NCBI GenBank assembly: GCA_944393605.1
Contig: CALYAO010000058.1
Span: 1 to 62,054 of the forward strand
DNA length: 62,054 nt
Source: an uncultured Clostridia bacterium
GTDB lineage: Bacteria; Bacillota; Clostridia; UBA1381; UBA9506
Direction: 5' to 3'
Part shown: positions 15,901 through 23,334 of the stretch, piece by piece
Numbering within the stretch: the stretch's first letter is position 1
How the letters are laid out: the number at the start of each line of letters is the position of its first letter
Made by a program: the position numbers and the translations under genes
Notes under the pieces: generated by a model
What the model was told of the DNA's origin: nothing
Databases searched by the model: none
What the model saw: only the letters and a program-made list of their open reading frames with translations

Positions 15901-16409
15901 TATACACCGGCCCCGTGGAGGAAGGGGCCAGCGTGACGGTGTGCGGCGTCATCACCTCGCTGCGCACCAAAGCAGACCGCAACGGCAACCGCATGGCGTT
16001 TGCCACCATCGAGGACCTCACGGGGCCCATTGACCTCATCCTCTTTGCCAAGGTGTATGCCGCCTGCCAGCCCTACATCTTTGAAGAAGCGGTTGTCACC
16101 GTAAACGGGCGGCTCAACTTCCGGGAAGGGGAAACCCCCAAAGTCCTGTGCGATGCAGTCATGCCCATCACGGCACAAGCGACCGCCGCACACAAGCTGC
16201 ACTTAAACGTCCTGCTGGGCAAGGACCATCTCATGCTGCTCGCCCGCCCCATTTTGGAAAAATATCCGGGAAATGACCCCGTATATGCTCATTTCGAGGA
16301 AACCAAACAGACCACGCTGACGTCTAAAAACCTGTGGGTTGCGGTTTCCGACCCACTTTTAGACGAGCTTTCCGCGCTGTTTGGCGCAGAAAATGTCGCC
16401 GTCCGGTAG
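12927..16409 (+). CDS. dnaE: DNA polymerase III alpha subunit DnaE
   Basis: An 1,160-residue replicative polymerase of the DnaE type. The N-terminal PHP domain starts with HLHVHTEYSLLDG at about 5-17. The polymerase active site includes PDIDVDICYERR near 395-406 and GPGRGSAAGS near 356-365. A helix-hairpin-helix region follows, then a C-terminal OB fold (about 1000-1070). ATG 12927 is chosen because GGGAGG lies six bases upstream and the PHP domain starts at once; the frame is open further upstream but without homology. Firmicutes usually also carry PolC, which is not in this window. Confidence 0.97.
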   Translation: MGFVHLHVHTEYSLLDGECRLDKLIARTKELGMDALAITDHGVMYGVVDFYKKCKAAGIKPIIGCEVYTASVSMADKSFHAGNQTNHLILLAKDQTGYQNLIKIVSAGFIDGFYYKPRVDLAYLRDHAEGIIALSACLAGEIPAAILAGDEAHAKQLIEQHMGIFGKDNFYLELQDHGIPEQKQVNAALVRYAAEFGLGLVATNDIHYVDKQDARDQDTLMCIQMNKQITDDDRMKFATDEFYLKGPDEMAALFSAFPEALSNTEDIAARCNVEFTFGHLLLPKYDVPGDGDPFAYLKSLCEAGLAERYPDDPSEAKERLDYELGVIAQMGYVDYFLIVWDFIKYAKDHGIPMGPGRGSAAGSIVSYVLDITTIDPLRYNLLFERFLNPDRISMPDIDVDICYERRQEVIDYVVHKYGADRVTQIITFGTLGAKAAIKDVGRAMGIAIPEVDAISKLIPNELHMTLEKALSQVKELKELYQNDPRIHQLIDQSMALEGLPRHASTHAAGVVIAREPLTNYIPLQKNKDVVTTQFPMGTIEELGLLKMDFLGLRNLTTIRRATDIIQESRGITVDMDHVRLDAPEVYALLSRGETEGVFQLESAGMKQFMKELQPQSLEDIIAGISLYRPGPMEQIPRYIANKTHPESITYLHPLLEDILDVTYGCMVYQEQVMQIVRTLAGYPLGRADLVRRAMAKKKMDVMTQERHNFIHGIVAEDGTVELEGCIRRGVPEDVANQIFDEMMDFAKYAFNKSHAAAYAVVAYQTAYLKTFYTAEYMAALLSSVLGQAAKIASYTQECAKFGIKLLPPDVNESSSDFSVSGGNIRYGLAVVKNVGVGCCEDIVAERRANGPYADYTDFVRRTAGIPSMTKRTHENLIKAGAFDSFGAKRSQLLAVYQDIINDVVENRKRNMDGQISLFELGGEEAESAVAITLPDIPELDSKQKLSMERECLGFYVSGHPLQEFAETAQSLATLSAADIAEFMEAEEQEDVVYTGPVEEGASVTVCGVITSLRTKADRNGNRMAFATIEDLTGPIDLILFAKVYAACQPYIFEEAVVTVNGRLNFREGETPKVLCDAVMPITAQATAAHKLHLNVLLGKDHLMLLARPILEKYPGNDPVYAHFEETKQTTLTSKNLWVAVSDPLLDELSALFGAENVAVR

Positions 16410-16445
16410 ATTCTATTATATTTTTGTGACAAATGCCGGGATTGG

Positions 16446-16474
16446 TTGCATTTGGCAAGAAAGTGTCTTATAAT
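16446..16474 (+). promoter_or_regulatory. Sigma-A promoter of the SLH protein gene
   Basis: TTGCAT (16446-16451), 17 bases, TATAAT (16469-16474), followed by a leader of about 70 bases to ATG 16552. Confidence 0.8.
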
Positions 16475-16551
16475 GAGGATAGTATTACCATGATACAATC
16501 CTGTAAATTGTATAGACAACGAAAACCAAGGAAGCAGAGGAGGATAAGAAG

Positions 16552-18393
16552 ATGGGAAAAAAATTATGCGCAATGGTGCTGTCGCTGGTGCTGGCTGCAA
16601 CATCGACCTTCGCAACCGTCAGCGCCGCTGACTTTTCGGATGTCACAGCCGCCTATGACTGGGCCAGCGAGGCCATCGATCAACTCTCAGACGCCGGGAT
16701 TGTAACCGGTTATCCGGACGGGACCTTCAAGCCGGGCAACAGCGTCTCCAAGCAGGAGAGCATCGCGCTGTTTGCGCGCATGATGGGCAGCACAGAGGAC
16801 ATCAACAGTGCCATCTTGGAATTTGCAACCGATACATACGCGGATGAATTTGAACATCTCGACACCTTTGCCAACAAAGAAATGTCCTATTTGATTTACA
16901 AGCATGCGCTCGCGGTATCTGACATTCCGACTTACCTCAACAATTCTGTCATGGACGCGCCCACCAAGCGGTATGAAGCCGCGACCCTGATCGCCAAGTG
17001 TCTGGGCGGGGATGTTTGGCTCAAAGGAAATCCAACCATTGAAGTTTCCTTCCCCGACAAGGATCAGATCCCGGACAATGCACTTGGCTATGTGCAATAT
17101 GCCACCAATCTGGGTATCATCAAGGGCATGGACGACGGGACCTTTAACCCCAACGGCGACGTGACGCGCGCCCAGATGGCTGTCATGCTGCAGCGCATGA
17201 TCGATCTCATGAACTTTACGTATGAGAAGGGCAACGTCAGTGAAATCCACACAGGATACAGCACTGTGACGCTAAAGCTGGCGGACGGCACCTCCAAGAC
17301 CGTCAATATCGTCACGGATGTCGCCATCAACGTAAATGGCGAAAAGTCCCCCATGAATCTCCTGGAACCGGGGATGGAATGCGTCCTCACCTATTCGGAC
17401 GGGCGGCTGTATTCACTGGATGCGCTGGACATTGCGCCCGATTCAGAGATCACCGGCAAATATGTCTCCTATTCCCGCGTGGATAATGTTTCCACCATTC
17501 GTGTCGCACCGCTGGATGGTTCCTCCTCAGACGCGGAGTCATACACCGTTTCGGAAGATGCCGTCATACAGATGGACGGTCAAACCGTATCCATCAGCTC
17601 TTTCAAAGCGGGGGATCAACTGACCCTGACCATTAAAAATGGGAAGGTGGTTGAGATTGCGGGCAAAACCAAAACCGGCACGCTGGACAACTGTGTCGTT
17701 GAATCCATCAGCTTTGACCCGGTGGTGGCAATCACCGTCCGCACCAGCGACAACGAGGTGCTGACTTATGAAGTGCTCTCCTCTGCCACCATTCAGCGCA
17801 ACAACGCCACGGCGACCTTTTCCGACCTCGCAGTAGGCGACCGGGTTTCTTTGACGCTGGAATATGAAAAGATCAGACATGTGAGCGCAACGGGCACTTC
17901 CAAAGTGCTGGAGGGTAGCATCGAAGAAATTGTGATCAATAAAACGCCCTCCATCAAGATCAACAAAGACGGCAATACCGAAACCTATGCCATTGGCCAA
18001 GACGTGGAGATCACCTTAAACGGCGAGGCTGCGACCATATATGACCTCCGACTGGGCTATAATGTCAAGGTGTCCCTCACCAGTGACACCGTACGGGAGA
18101 TCACCGTTCAGGCCGTTACCGCCCCGCTGCAAATGACCGGGGAAATCACGTTGGTGAACGCCGCATATGGGATGATTCGCGTGAATGTGACCGATTCCAA
18201 CGGCAACGTCCAAAATGAACAGATCTTCATCAAGGATTCTGCCAAAATTTTAGATTCCACCGACAACAACAAATTCAAAGACATCGATGACCTCAAGGCG
18301 GGCATGATGGTGTCCTGCACGGGTGCGGAAAACATCGGCGTCTTTGAAGCAACCAGCGTCGTTATTGTCGCGGTTGCGAATAGCAACAGTTAA
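16552..18393 (+). CDS. SLH-domain surface protein with beta repeats
   Basis: A 613-residue secreted protein. A signal peptide (KK, then a hydrophobic stretch, cleavage near VSAA at about 26) leads into three S-layer homology domains (about 27-215); the first has the GYPDGTFKPG motif and the third GMDDGTFNPNG. SLH domains bind pyruvylated secondary wall polymers. The rest is a series of about 70-residue beta-rich repeats (pattern VTLKLADGTSKTVNI, SYTVSEDAVIQMDG, LTYEVLSSATIQRN, ETYAIGQDVEITLNG), similar to repeats in other clostridial envelope proteins. It is monocistronic, with its own promoter and terminator. Confidence 0.92.
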   Translation: MGKKLCAMVLSLVLAATSTFATVSAADFSDVTAAYDWASEAIDQLSDAGIVTGYPDGTFKPGNSVSKQESIALFARMMGSTEDINSAILEFATDTYADEFEHLDTFANKEMSYLIYKHALAVSDIPTYLNNSVMDAPTKRYEAATLIAKCLGGDVWLKGNPTIEVSFPDKDQIPDNALGYVQYATNLGIIKGMDDGTFNPNGDVTRAQMAVMLQRMIDLMNFTYEKGNVSEIHTGYSTVTLKLADGTSKTVNIVTDVAINVNGEKSPMNLLEPGMECVLTYSDGRLYSLDALDIAPDSEITGKYVSYSRVDNVSTIRVAPLDGSSSDAESYTVSEDAVIQMDGQTVSISSFKAGDQLTLTIKNGKVVEIAGKTKTGTLDNCVVESISFDPVVAITVRTSDNEVLTYEVLSSATIQRNNATATFSDLAVGDRVSLTLEYEKIRHVSATGTSKVLEGSIEEIVINKTPSIKINKDGNTETYAIGQDVEITLNGEAATIYDLRLGYNVKVSLTSDTVREITVQAVTAPLQMTGEITLVNAAYGMIRVNVTDSNGNVQNEQIFIKDSAKILDSTDNNKFKDIDDLKAGMMVSCTGAENIGVFEATSVVIVAVANSNS

Positions 18394-18406
18394 TTCGCAT
18401 ATACTG

Positions 18407-18441
18407 AAAACCGCGGCGCTGTTTTAGCGTCGCGGTTTTTT
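18407..18441 (+). terminator. Terminator after the SLH protein gene
   Basis: AAAACCGCGGCGCT pairs imperfectly with AGCGTCGCGGTTTT across a short loop, and six Ts follow. Confidence 0.85.
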
Positions 18442-18473
18442 CACAATACCCCAAAGAAAGCAGGTATGATACC

Positions 18474-19145
18474 ATGGTCAACCATACCATCACCTTTGAA
18501 CAGATCGCAAACAACGAAGAAATCCGCACATATCTGCGGCAAGGGCATGCGGTTTTGGGCGCAATGGGCTATACGGAGCACTCCTTGGTGCACGCCGGCC
18601 GCGTGTCCTATACCGCGGCACATATTCTGACATCTCTGTCCTATGACGCACGCACGGTTGAGCTCGCCCGCATCGCAGGATATCTCCACGACATCGGCAA
18701 TATGGCGGGCCGCTATGAGCACGCACAGACGGGAGCAGTGTTTGCATTCCAGCTCCTGCGCGAGCTGGGCATGGACCCCGCCGAAACCGGTATCATCGTA
18801 TCCGCCATTGGCAACCACGATGAAGGCAGCGGCAACGCGGTCAATCCCGTATCCGCCGCCCTGATCCTCGCGGACAAAACGGACGTGCGCCGCAGCCGGG
18901 TGCGCAATCAAGACCCCGCCTCCTTTGACATTCACGACCGCGTGAATTACGCCGTCACCGATGCCGTCACCACCGTGGATGCGGCCAACAAACAGATCAC
19001 CCTGACCCTCACCATCGACCCAGCGCTGTGCCCCGTCATGGATTACTTTGAAATCTTCCTGAGCCGCATGATCATGAATCGCCGCGCAGCAGAATTTTTG
19101 GGCACTCGATTTGCCCTTGTCATCAACGGCAGCAAGCTGCTATAA
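18474..19145 (+). CDS. HD-domain phosphohydrolase
   Basis: A 223-residue HD-superfamily protein. The metal ligands are in HAGRVSYTA at about 40-48, the HD pair in GYLHDIGNMAGRYEHA at about 65-80, and a later His in SAIGNHDEG near 112-120. Such proteins hydrolyse nucleotides or cyclic nucleotides; the substrate is not evident. The C-terminal third is longer than a minimal HD domain and has no match I recognise. It is a single-gene unit after the SLH terminator and converges on the AraC gene. Confidence 0.85.
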   Translation: MVNHTITFEQIANNEEIRTYLRQGHAVLGAMGYTEHSLVHAGRVSYTAAHILTSLSYDARTVELARIAGYLHDIGNMAGRYEHAQTGAVFAFQLLRELGMDPAETGIIVSAIGNHDEGSGNAVNPVSAALILADKTDVRRSRVRNQDPASFDIHDRVNYAVTDAVTTVDAANKQITLTLTIDPALCPVMDYFEIFLSRMIMNRRAAEFLGTRFALVINGSKLL

Positions 19146-19156
19146 CGCCCCATATG

Positions 19157-19984
19157 CTACAGCCCCAGCGCGTCATGCGGCAGCGTGCCGCGTTTTTCCG
19201 CCCGGTATTGCAGCGGCGATATGCCATATTTCTCTTTAAACTCCCGGCTGAAGTAGAAGGCATTGGAAAAGCCCACCTGCGCGCCCACCTCTTTGACCAG
19301 CAGATCGGTGCTGTCTAACATCTCCCGCGCCGCATGCAACCGGCAGTCCCGGATAACCTGCAGCGGTGACTGTCCCGCCTGCCGGTAGAAGATGTTGCGA
19401 AGCGTCCGGTCGGACATGTGGTGTGCCTGCGCCAGACCACTTACCGTCAGATGTTTTTTCAGCCCCGCGTTGATTTCATACAAAATCTGCTGAAACAACA
19501 GCCGCTCTCCGTCACCGCCAATGTCCGTATTGGAAATCCAGTAGGACAGCAGCGCAGCAAACATTGCCGCGCCATACTGCGCCTGCTTATGCCCCGTCTG
19601 GATCAGGCTCCTGCGGCACTCGGACAGATACAGGCTTTCCGATTTCTCCATCGGCAGCGCATACACCCGCTCCAGCGTCAGGCCCATGCCGCCCACCCAA
19701 TCGAACTCAAACCAAAAAAAGTCCCAATCCTGATGGGTGGTTGCATACTGCTTGATCGCGTTGCCTTGAAATACCACCAGCGACTGTGCGGGTGCGAGCA
19801 CCACGTTCCGCTCGGTCACAACCGTGCCGCACCCCGCAACGGTGCGCACCGCGACGAGTGTATCCCGCGCTTTTTCCGGGCGGTTCACCCGATAGCTTGC
19901 ATCGGCACACACCTGCCAGATCGCGTGCAGCTGGCACTGCGGCGAGTGCGCCGGCGTCTGAGCCACATATGCCTGATTTTGCAT
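19157..19984 (-). CDS. AraC-family transcriptional regulator
   Basis: A 275-residue regulator with an N-terminal cupin-like sensing domain (about 20-150) and a C-terminal double helix-turn-helix (about 170-270), including LKKHLTVSGLAQAHHMSDRTLRNIF and the second-helix segment VGAQVGFSNAFYFSREFKEKYGISP. It is divergent from the uroporphyrinogen-decarboxylase-family gene at 20121 with a 136-bp gap, so that gene is the likeliest target. The ligand is unknown but may be a sugar or small metabolite, as is common in the family. Confidence 0.92.
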   Translation of the reverse strand: MQNQAYVAQTPAHSPQCQLHAIWQVCADASYRVNRPEKARDTLVAVRTVAGCGTVVTERNVVLAPAQSLVVFQGNAIKQYATTHQDWDFFWFEFDWVGGMGLTLERVYALPMEKSESLYLSECRRSLIQTGHKQAQYGAAMFAALLSYWISNTDIGGDGERLLFQQILYEINAGLKKHLTVSGLAQAHHMSDRTLRNIFYRQAGQSPLQVIRDCRLHAAREMLDSTDLLVKEVGAQVGFSNAFYFSREFKEKYGISPLQYRAEKRGTLPHDALGL

Positions 19985-20120
19985 GCCATCACCCCTTTTT
20001 CTCTATCATACCATACCAGACAAAGGCAAACAAGCTTTTCCGAAAAATATATGTTTTTTTCCGAAATCCAGATTCCCATTTGCGCCCCATTCTGATATAC
20101 TGACTCTGAGGTGATGACAG

Positions 20121-21221
20121 ATGGAGCGATCCATACAGAAAATGCAGGACTTCTATAATCACGTCCCCGGCGCGGATATTGTGCAGGAAGAATTTGGATA
20201 TTATTGTCTGGACCGTTGGAAACGGGAGGGGCATATCACAGATGCCACCGATCTTGCGGCGCTGTTTGGCTACGATCCGCCGGCGCGACACTCCCTGGGC
20301 CAACTGGGCTGGTGCGAAGCGGGTTTTTGCCCGGTCTTTCCCGAAGTCATTTTAGAAGACCGCGGCGAGTATGAGGTCGTGCAGGACTTTGCGGGGCGCC
20401 ATGTCCTGTATTTCAAAGGCCGCCGCGACGGATTTATGCCCGAATACATCGACCACCCCGTCAAGGATATGAAAACCTGGGAGGCGCTGAAATGGCGCAT
20501 GGACCCCACAACGCCCGAACGGTACACCGATTTTGACGCGCGCATGGCGGATGCAAAGGCAAAGCAGGCGGCGGGCTACCATATCATCCAAAATCTGGTC
20601 GGCGGCTACATGTACCTGCGTTCCCTCATGGGCCCCGAGGATCTGCTCTACAAGTTTTATGACGACCCCGACCTCATCCATGCCTGCATGCAGACATGGT
20701 TTGAGCTGGCGGACGCGGTGATCGCCAAGCACCAGGAGCACGTCCAGATTGATGAACTCTTTATGGGAGAGGACATCTGTTACAACAACGGTCCCCTCAT
20801 CTCCCCCGATATGATGCGGGAATTCTTACTCCCGTACTACCAGCAGCTCATCGCCAACATCAAAGCCCGCCAAAAGGATAAGACCAAGCATTTGTTCATC
20901 CAAATCGATACGGATGGGGACTGCCGCCCCGTCATCCCGGTATATCAGTCCATCGGCATGGATTACATGTCCCCCTTTGAGGTGGCATCGGGCTGCGACG
21001 TGGTGGAGATTCGCAAGCAATACCCCGAGCTGCTCCTGCGCGGCGGCTTTGACAAACGAATCCTCGCGGCGGGCAAAGAGGCCATCGCCCGGGAGGTTGA
21101 CCGTATCATGCCTTTTATGAAGGCACAGGGCGGATACATCCCCTCCTGTGACCACGGCGTGCCTGAGGAGGTCAATTTTGAGGATTACCTATACTACCGT
21201 GAGCTGATGAGTCAGTACTGA
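20121..21221 (+). CDS. Uroporphyrinogen decarboxylase-family protein
   Basis: A 366-residue TIM-barrel protein of the URO-D/MtaA superfamily. Segments such as GGYMYLRSLMGPEDLLYKFYDDP and IDTDGDCRPVIPVYQSIGMDYMSPFEVASGCDVV fit the clade related to methylcobamide:CoM methyltransferases rather than the haem enzyme HemE. Members are found with corrinoid methyltransferase systems or AraC regulators in gut Firmicutes, and their substrates are mostly unknown. GAGGTGAT precedes ATG 20121. No corrinoid protein gene is adjacent here. Confidence 0.85.
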   Translation: MERSIQKMQDFYNHVPGADIVQEEFGYYCLDRWKREGHITDATDLAALFGYDPPARHSLGQLGWCEAGFCPVFPEVILEDRGEYEVVQDFAGRHVLYFKGRRDGFMPEYIDHPVKDMKTWEALKWRMDPTTPERYTDFDARMADAKAKQAAGYHIIQNLVGGYMYLRSLMGPEDLLYKFYDDPDLIHACMQTWFELADAVIAKHQEHVQIDELFMGEDICYNNGPLISPDMMREFLLPYYQQLIANIKARQKDKTKHLFIQIDTDGDCRPVIPVYQSIGMDYMSPFEVASGCDVVEIRKQYPELLLRGGFDKRILAAGKEAIAREVDRIMPFMKAQGGYIPSCDHGVPEEVNFEDYLYYRELMSQY

Positions 21222-21265
21222 CGTATGCCCTTTTTGATGGGATATGCCTCTGTAAATCCATTTGC

Positions 21266-21298
21266 AACCGAAAGGGTTCGCCTTTCGGTTGCTTTTTT
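21266..21298 (+). terminator. Terminator after the URO-D-family gene
   Basis: AACCGAAAGG, five bases, CCTTTCGGTT, GC, then six Ts. Confidence 0.88.
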
Positions 21299-21471
21299 AT
21301 TGGCTTCCAAACCATCGCTGCAGCGCGGTGCACACCCTTTGCATTTTGGCCGCCAATATGGTATCATAAAAGTCCAAAGACAAACCGTATCTGCGGTCCT
21401 GCGAGATCTTGATTGCACAAACTGTGAAAGCAGCTTCAATATATGGAACAAAAAAAGGGGGGGCACGCAGC

Positions 21472-21906
21472 ATGGTCCGAAAGGCAACCAACACAGATAT
21501 TCCCACACTCGTCCAGCTTGCGTCCTGCCTGTGGCCCGAACATGCGCCGCAGTCGCTGGCGGAGGAAATGCGGGATCTGATGAAACAAAAGGATGCGGCA
21601 TACTTTTTGGCCGAAACACAGGGCATCCCTGTCGGGTTCGCCCAGTGCCAACTGCGCACCGACTACGTGGAAGGAACGCATACGAGTCCCGTTGGGTATC
21701 TAGAAGGCATCTATGTGGCAGAGCATTGCCGGCGGCACGGACATGCCTCCGCCTTGCTTGCGGCCTGTGAACAATGGGCCGCCGAGATGGGGTGCACAGA
21801 ATTTGCCAGCGATTGTGAGATTGGCAACGACGTCAGCCTGCGTTTTCACCTGCATGCGGGCTTTCAGGAGGCCAATCGCATCATATGCCTGACGAAAAAA
21901 CGATGA
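21472..21906 (+). CDS. GNAT acetyltransferase, AAC(6')-I-like
   Basis: A 144-residue GNAT acetyltransferase whose sequence follows aminoglycoside 6'-N-acetyltransferases closely along its length: RKATNTDIPTLVQLASCLWP at the start, GYLEGIYVAEHCRRHGHASALLAACEQWA for the acetyl-CoA site, then FASDCEIGNDVSLRFHLHAGFQEANRIICL. Chromosomal AAC(6') relatives may or may not give resistance. ATG 21472 is chosen because an AGGGGGGG tract lies upstream; an earlier in-frame ATG at 21409 has no ribosome-binding site. The DUF1294 gene follows 33 bases after the stop. Confidence 0.82.
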   Translation: MVRKATNTDIPTLVQLASCLWPEHAPQSLAEEMRDLMKQKDAAYFLAETQGIPVGFAQCQLRTDYVEGTHTSPVGYLEGIYVAEHCRRHGHASALLAACEQWAAEMGCTEFASDCEIGNDVSLRFHLHAGFQEANRIICLTKKR

Positions 21907-21939
21907 ATTTGGGTGTTCCATGCAGAGGGTGTGAATCAG

Positions 21940-22446
21940 ATGGAATGGTACGGATGGGGACTGCTATGGCTGCTGTGGAATGGCGTTGTTTTTCTGGTGT
22001 ATGGCCTTGACAAATGGCAGGCAAGACGGGACGGCCCGCGGGTACGGGAACGGACGCTGCTGCTCCTGGCCTTTTGCATGGGGGCGGCCGGCGCCCTGTT
22101 TGGCATGCACCTCTTTCGACACAAGACCAAGCACCTGTCCTTCCGCATCTTGGTGCCGCTGGGGCTTTTGTGTAACATACTGATCATCGGAGGGGGCATC
22201 TGGCTAGTTTCGTGGCAGATGGGCGAAAGAACCCGCTACGAGGCGCGCAACACTATGAATCACTCTGAAGGATCGTTTCGTTGCTCCTTTGGCGATGAAA
22301 AAACGCAGCATTTTGCCGCAACCGTCTGTGCCGGGAACCGCGCGCCATACGACAAGAGGCTTTTATGGGGGCCGATTCGTTTACCAATAAAAAACAGCGG
22401 GCAGGCAAACGCGCCATCCGCTGTAAAAAGTCTTGGCATCTCATGA
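21940..22446 (+). CDS. DUF1294 membrane protein with long C-terminal tail
   Basis: The first 85-90 residues are a typical DUF1294 protein with three predicted membrane segments and motifs VYGLDKWQARR and FGMHLFRHKTKHLSF. Function is unknown. The frame then continues for about 80 residues of low-similarity, Arg- and Ser-rich sequence (22200-22446). Usual family members end near residue 90, so the tail may be read-through after loss of a stop codon, or simply unselected sequence. ATG 21940 is preceded by GAGGGTG. Confidence 0.75.
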   Translation: MEWYGWGLLWLLWNGVVFLVYGLDKWQARRDGPRVRERTLLLLAFCMGAAGALFGMHLFRHKTKHLSFRILVPLGLLCNILIIGGGIWLVSWQMGERTRYEARNTMNHSEGSFRCSFGDEKTQHFAATVCAGNRAPYDKRLLWGPIRLPIKNSGQANAPSAVKSLGIS

Positions 22447-22482
22447 AACCCGTTTTGCCCCACATGCAGGGCATACCCATAC

Positions 22483-22520
22483 AAAAAACCGGGAAGGCAA
22501 TTGCCTTCCCGGTTTTTTTT
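22483..22520. terminator. Bidirectional terminator
   Basis: A perfect palindrome, AAAAAACCGGGAAGGCAA with its reverse complement, ends in eight Ts on the plus strand and in As giving Ts on the minus strand. It serves both the DUF1294 gene and the convergent kinase gene. Confidence 0.92.
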
Positions 22521-22521
22521 C

Positions 22522-23277
22522 TTATTGAAATTCAATGACGTCAATCCACTTGGAGAGAAACTCTTTTTCAGAATCCTTCCGTTTGGTCATCTGCGCCGCC
22601 GCCACGATGGGCAGCCACTGCTGTACATACTGCTTTGCGGTGTCGCTCTTTTTGCAGAACAGGGTCATATACTTCTCCGCCAGTTCCTCCGACTCCAGCG
22701 CAAACAGCAGATAGGTCATGGCTGCATCGCCGCTGGCATTGCCCTGCGTCGCATGGGACCAGTCGATCACATATGCGCCCTTTTTGCTGATGATCACGTT
22801 GGAAGGGTTGAAGTCACCATGGCACACCTTGGTGTGCTTGGGCATGCCGTCCAGGCGAGTATGCAGCTCATAGCGCGCGGTGGCATCCAGCTCGCCTGCC
22901 AGGCTATCAATCTGCCGGATGAGCTTATCCTTGAGTTTGCCCAGCAGCGGAGATTTTTTGGAGTGAATCATAAGCTGCAGATCCACAAACTGCTCCATAT
23001 AGTCATCCACTTTATCCGGATTCTTCTTCATGAGCTCCGCCATGGTCTCGCCTTCAATGTACTCCATCGCGATTGCCCACTTTCCATCCGTCTTGCTGAC
23101 TTCCAGCACCTTGGGGATATTGAGGCCGGTCTCCTCTACCCGCGCATGGTTTAAGGCCTCATTAAAGACATCTGCCTTGGGGTGGCTTTCGGCAAACACC
23201 TTGACCACCGTATCCCCACACTGGTACACCATCTTATGCGGACGCTCCGCAATCAGTTTTTTGTTATCTAAATTCAT
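22522..23277 (-). CDS. APH-fold small-molecule kinase (TIGR02172-like)
   Basis: A 251-residue phosphotransferase with the aminoglycoside/choline kinase fold. The catalytic loop is CHGDFNPSNVII at about 152-163 and the metal-binding segment VIDWSHATQGNASGDAA follows at about 168-184. It matches the TIGR02172-type clostridial subfamily, whose substrate is unknown, rather than proven resistance enzymes. It lies 58 bp downstream of adhE on the same strand and may be co-transcribed, but no terminator or promoter is clear between them. Confidence 0.82.
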   Translation of the reverse strand: MNLDNKKLIAERPHKMVYQCGDTVVKVFAESHPKADVFNEALNHARVEETGLNIPKVLEVSKTDGKWAIAMEYIEGETMAELMKKNPDKVDDYMEQFVDLQLMIHSKKSPLLGKLKDKLIRQIDSLAGELDATARYELHTRLDGMPKHTKVCHGDFNPSNVIISKKGAYVIDWSHATQGNASGDAAMTYLLFALESEELAEKYMTLFCKKSDTAKQYVQQWLPIVAAAQMTKRKDSEKEFLSKWIDVIEFQ

Positions 23278-23334
23278 CGCTAATACCTCCCTTTCTACTC
23301 TTATATACCCAGTTTTACCATGGTTCTAACAGCA

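Noticed and set aside
14085-16202. 705-codon frame antisense to dnaE
   Set aside because: It is a high-GC shadow of dnaE with no recognisable domain.
22260-22544. Minus-strand frame between the DUF1294 gene and the APH-fold kinase gene
   Set aside because: It begins inside a terminator palindrome and has no ribosome-binding site or family match.
22522-23277. Aminoglycoside resistance kinase
   Set aside because: The fold fits, but the sequence belongs to the TIGR02172-type group of unknown substrate; resistance is not supported.
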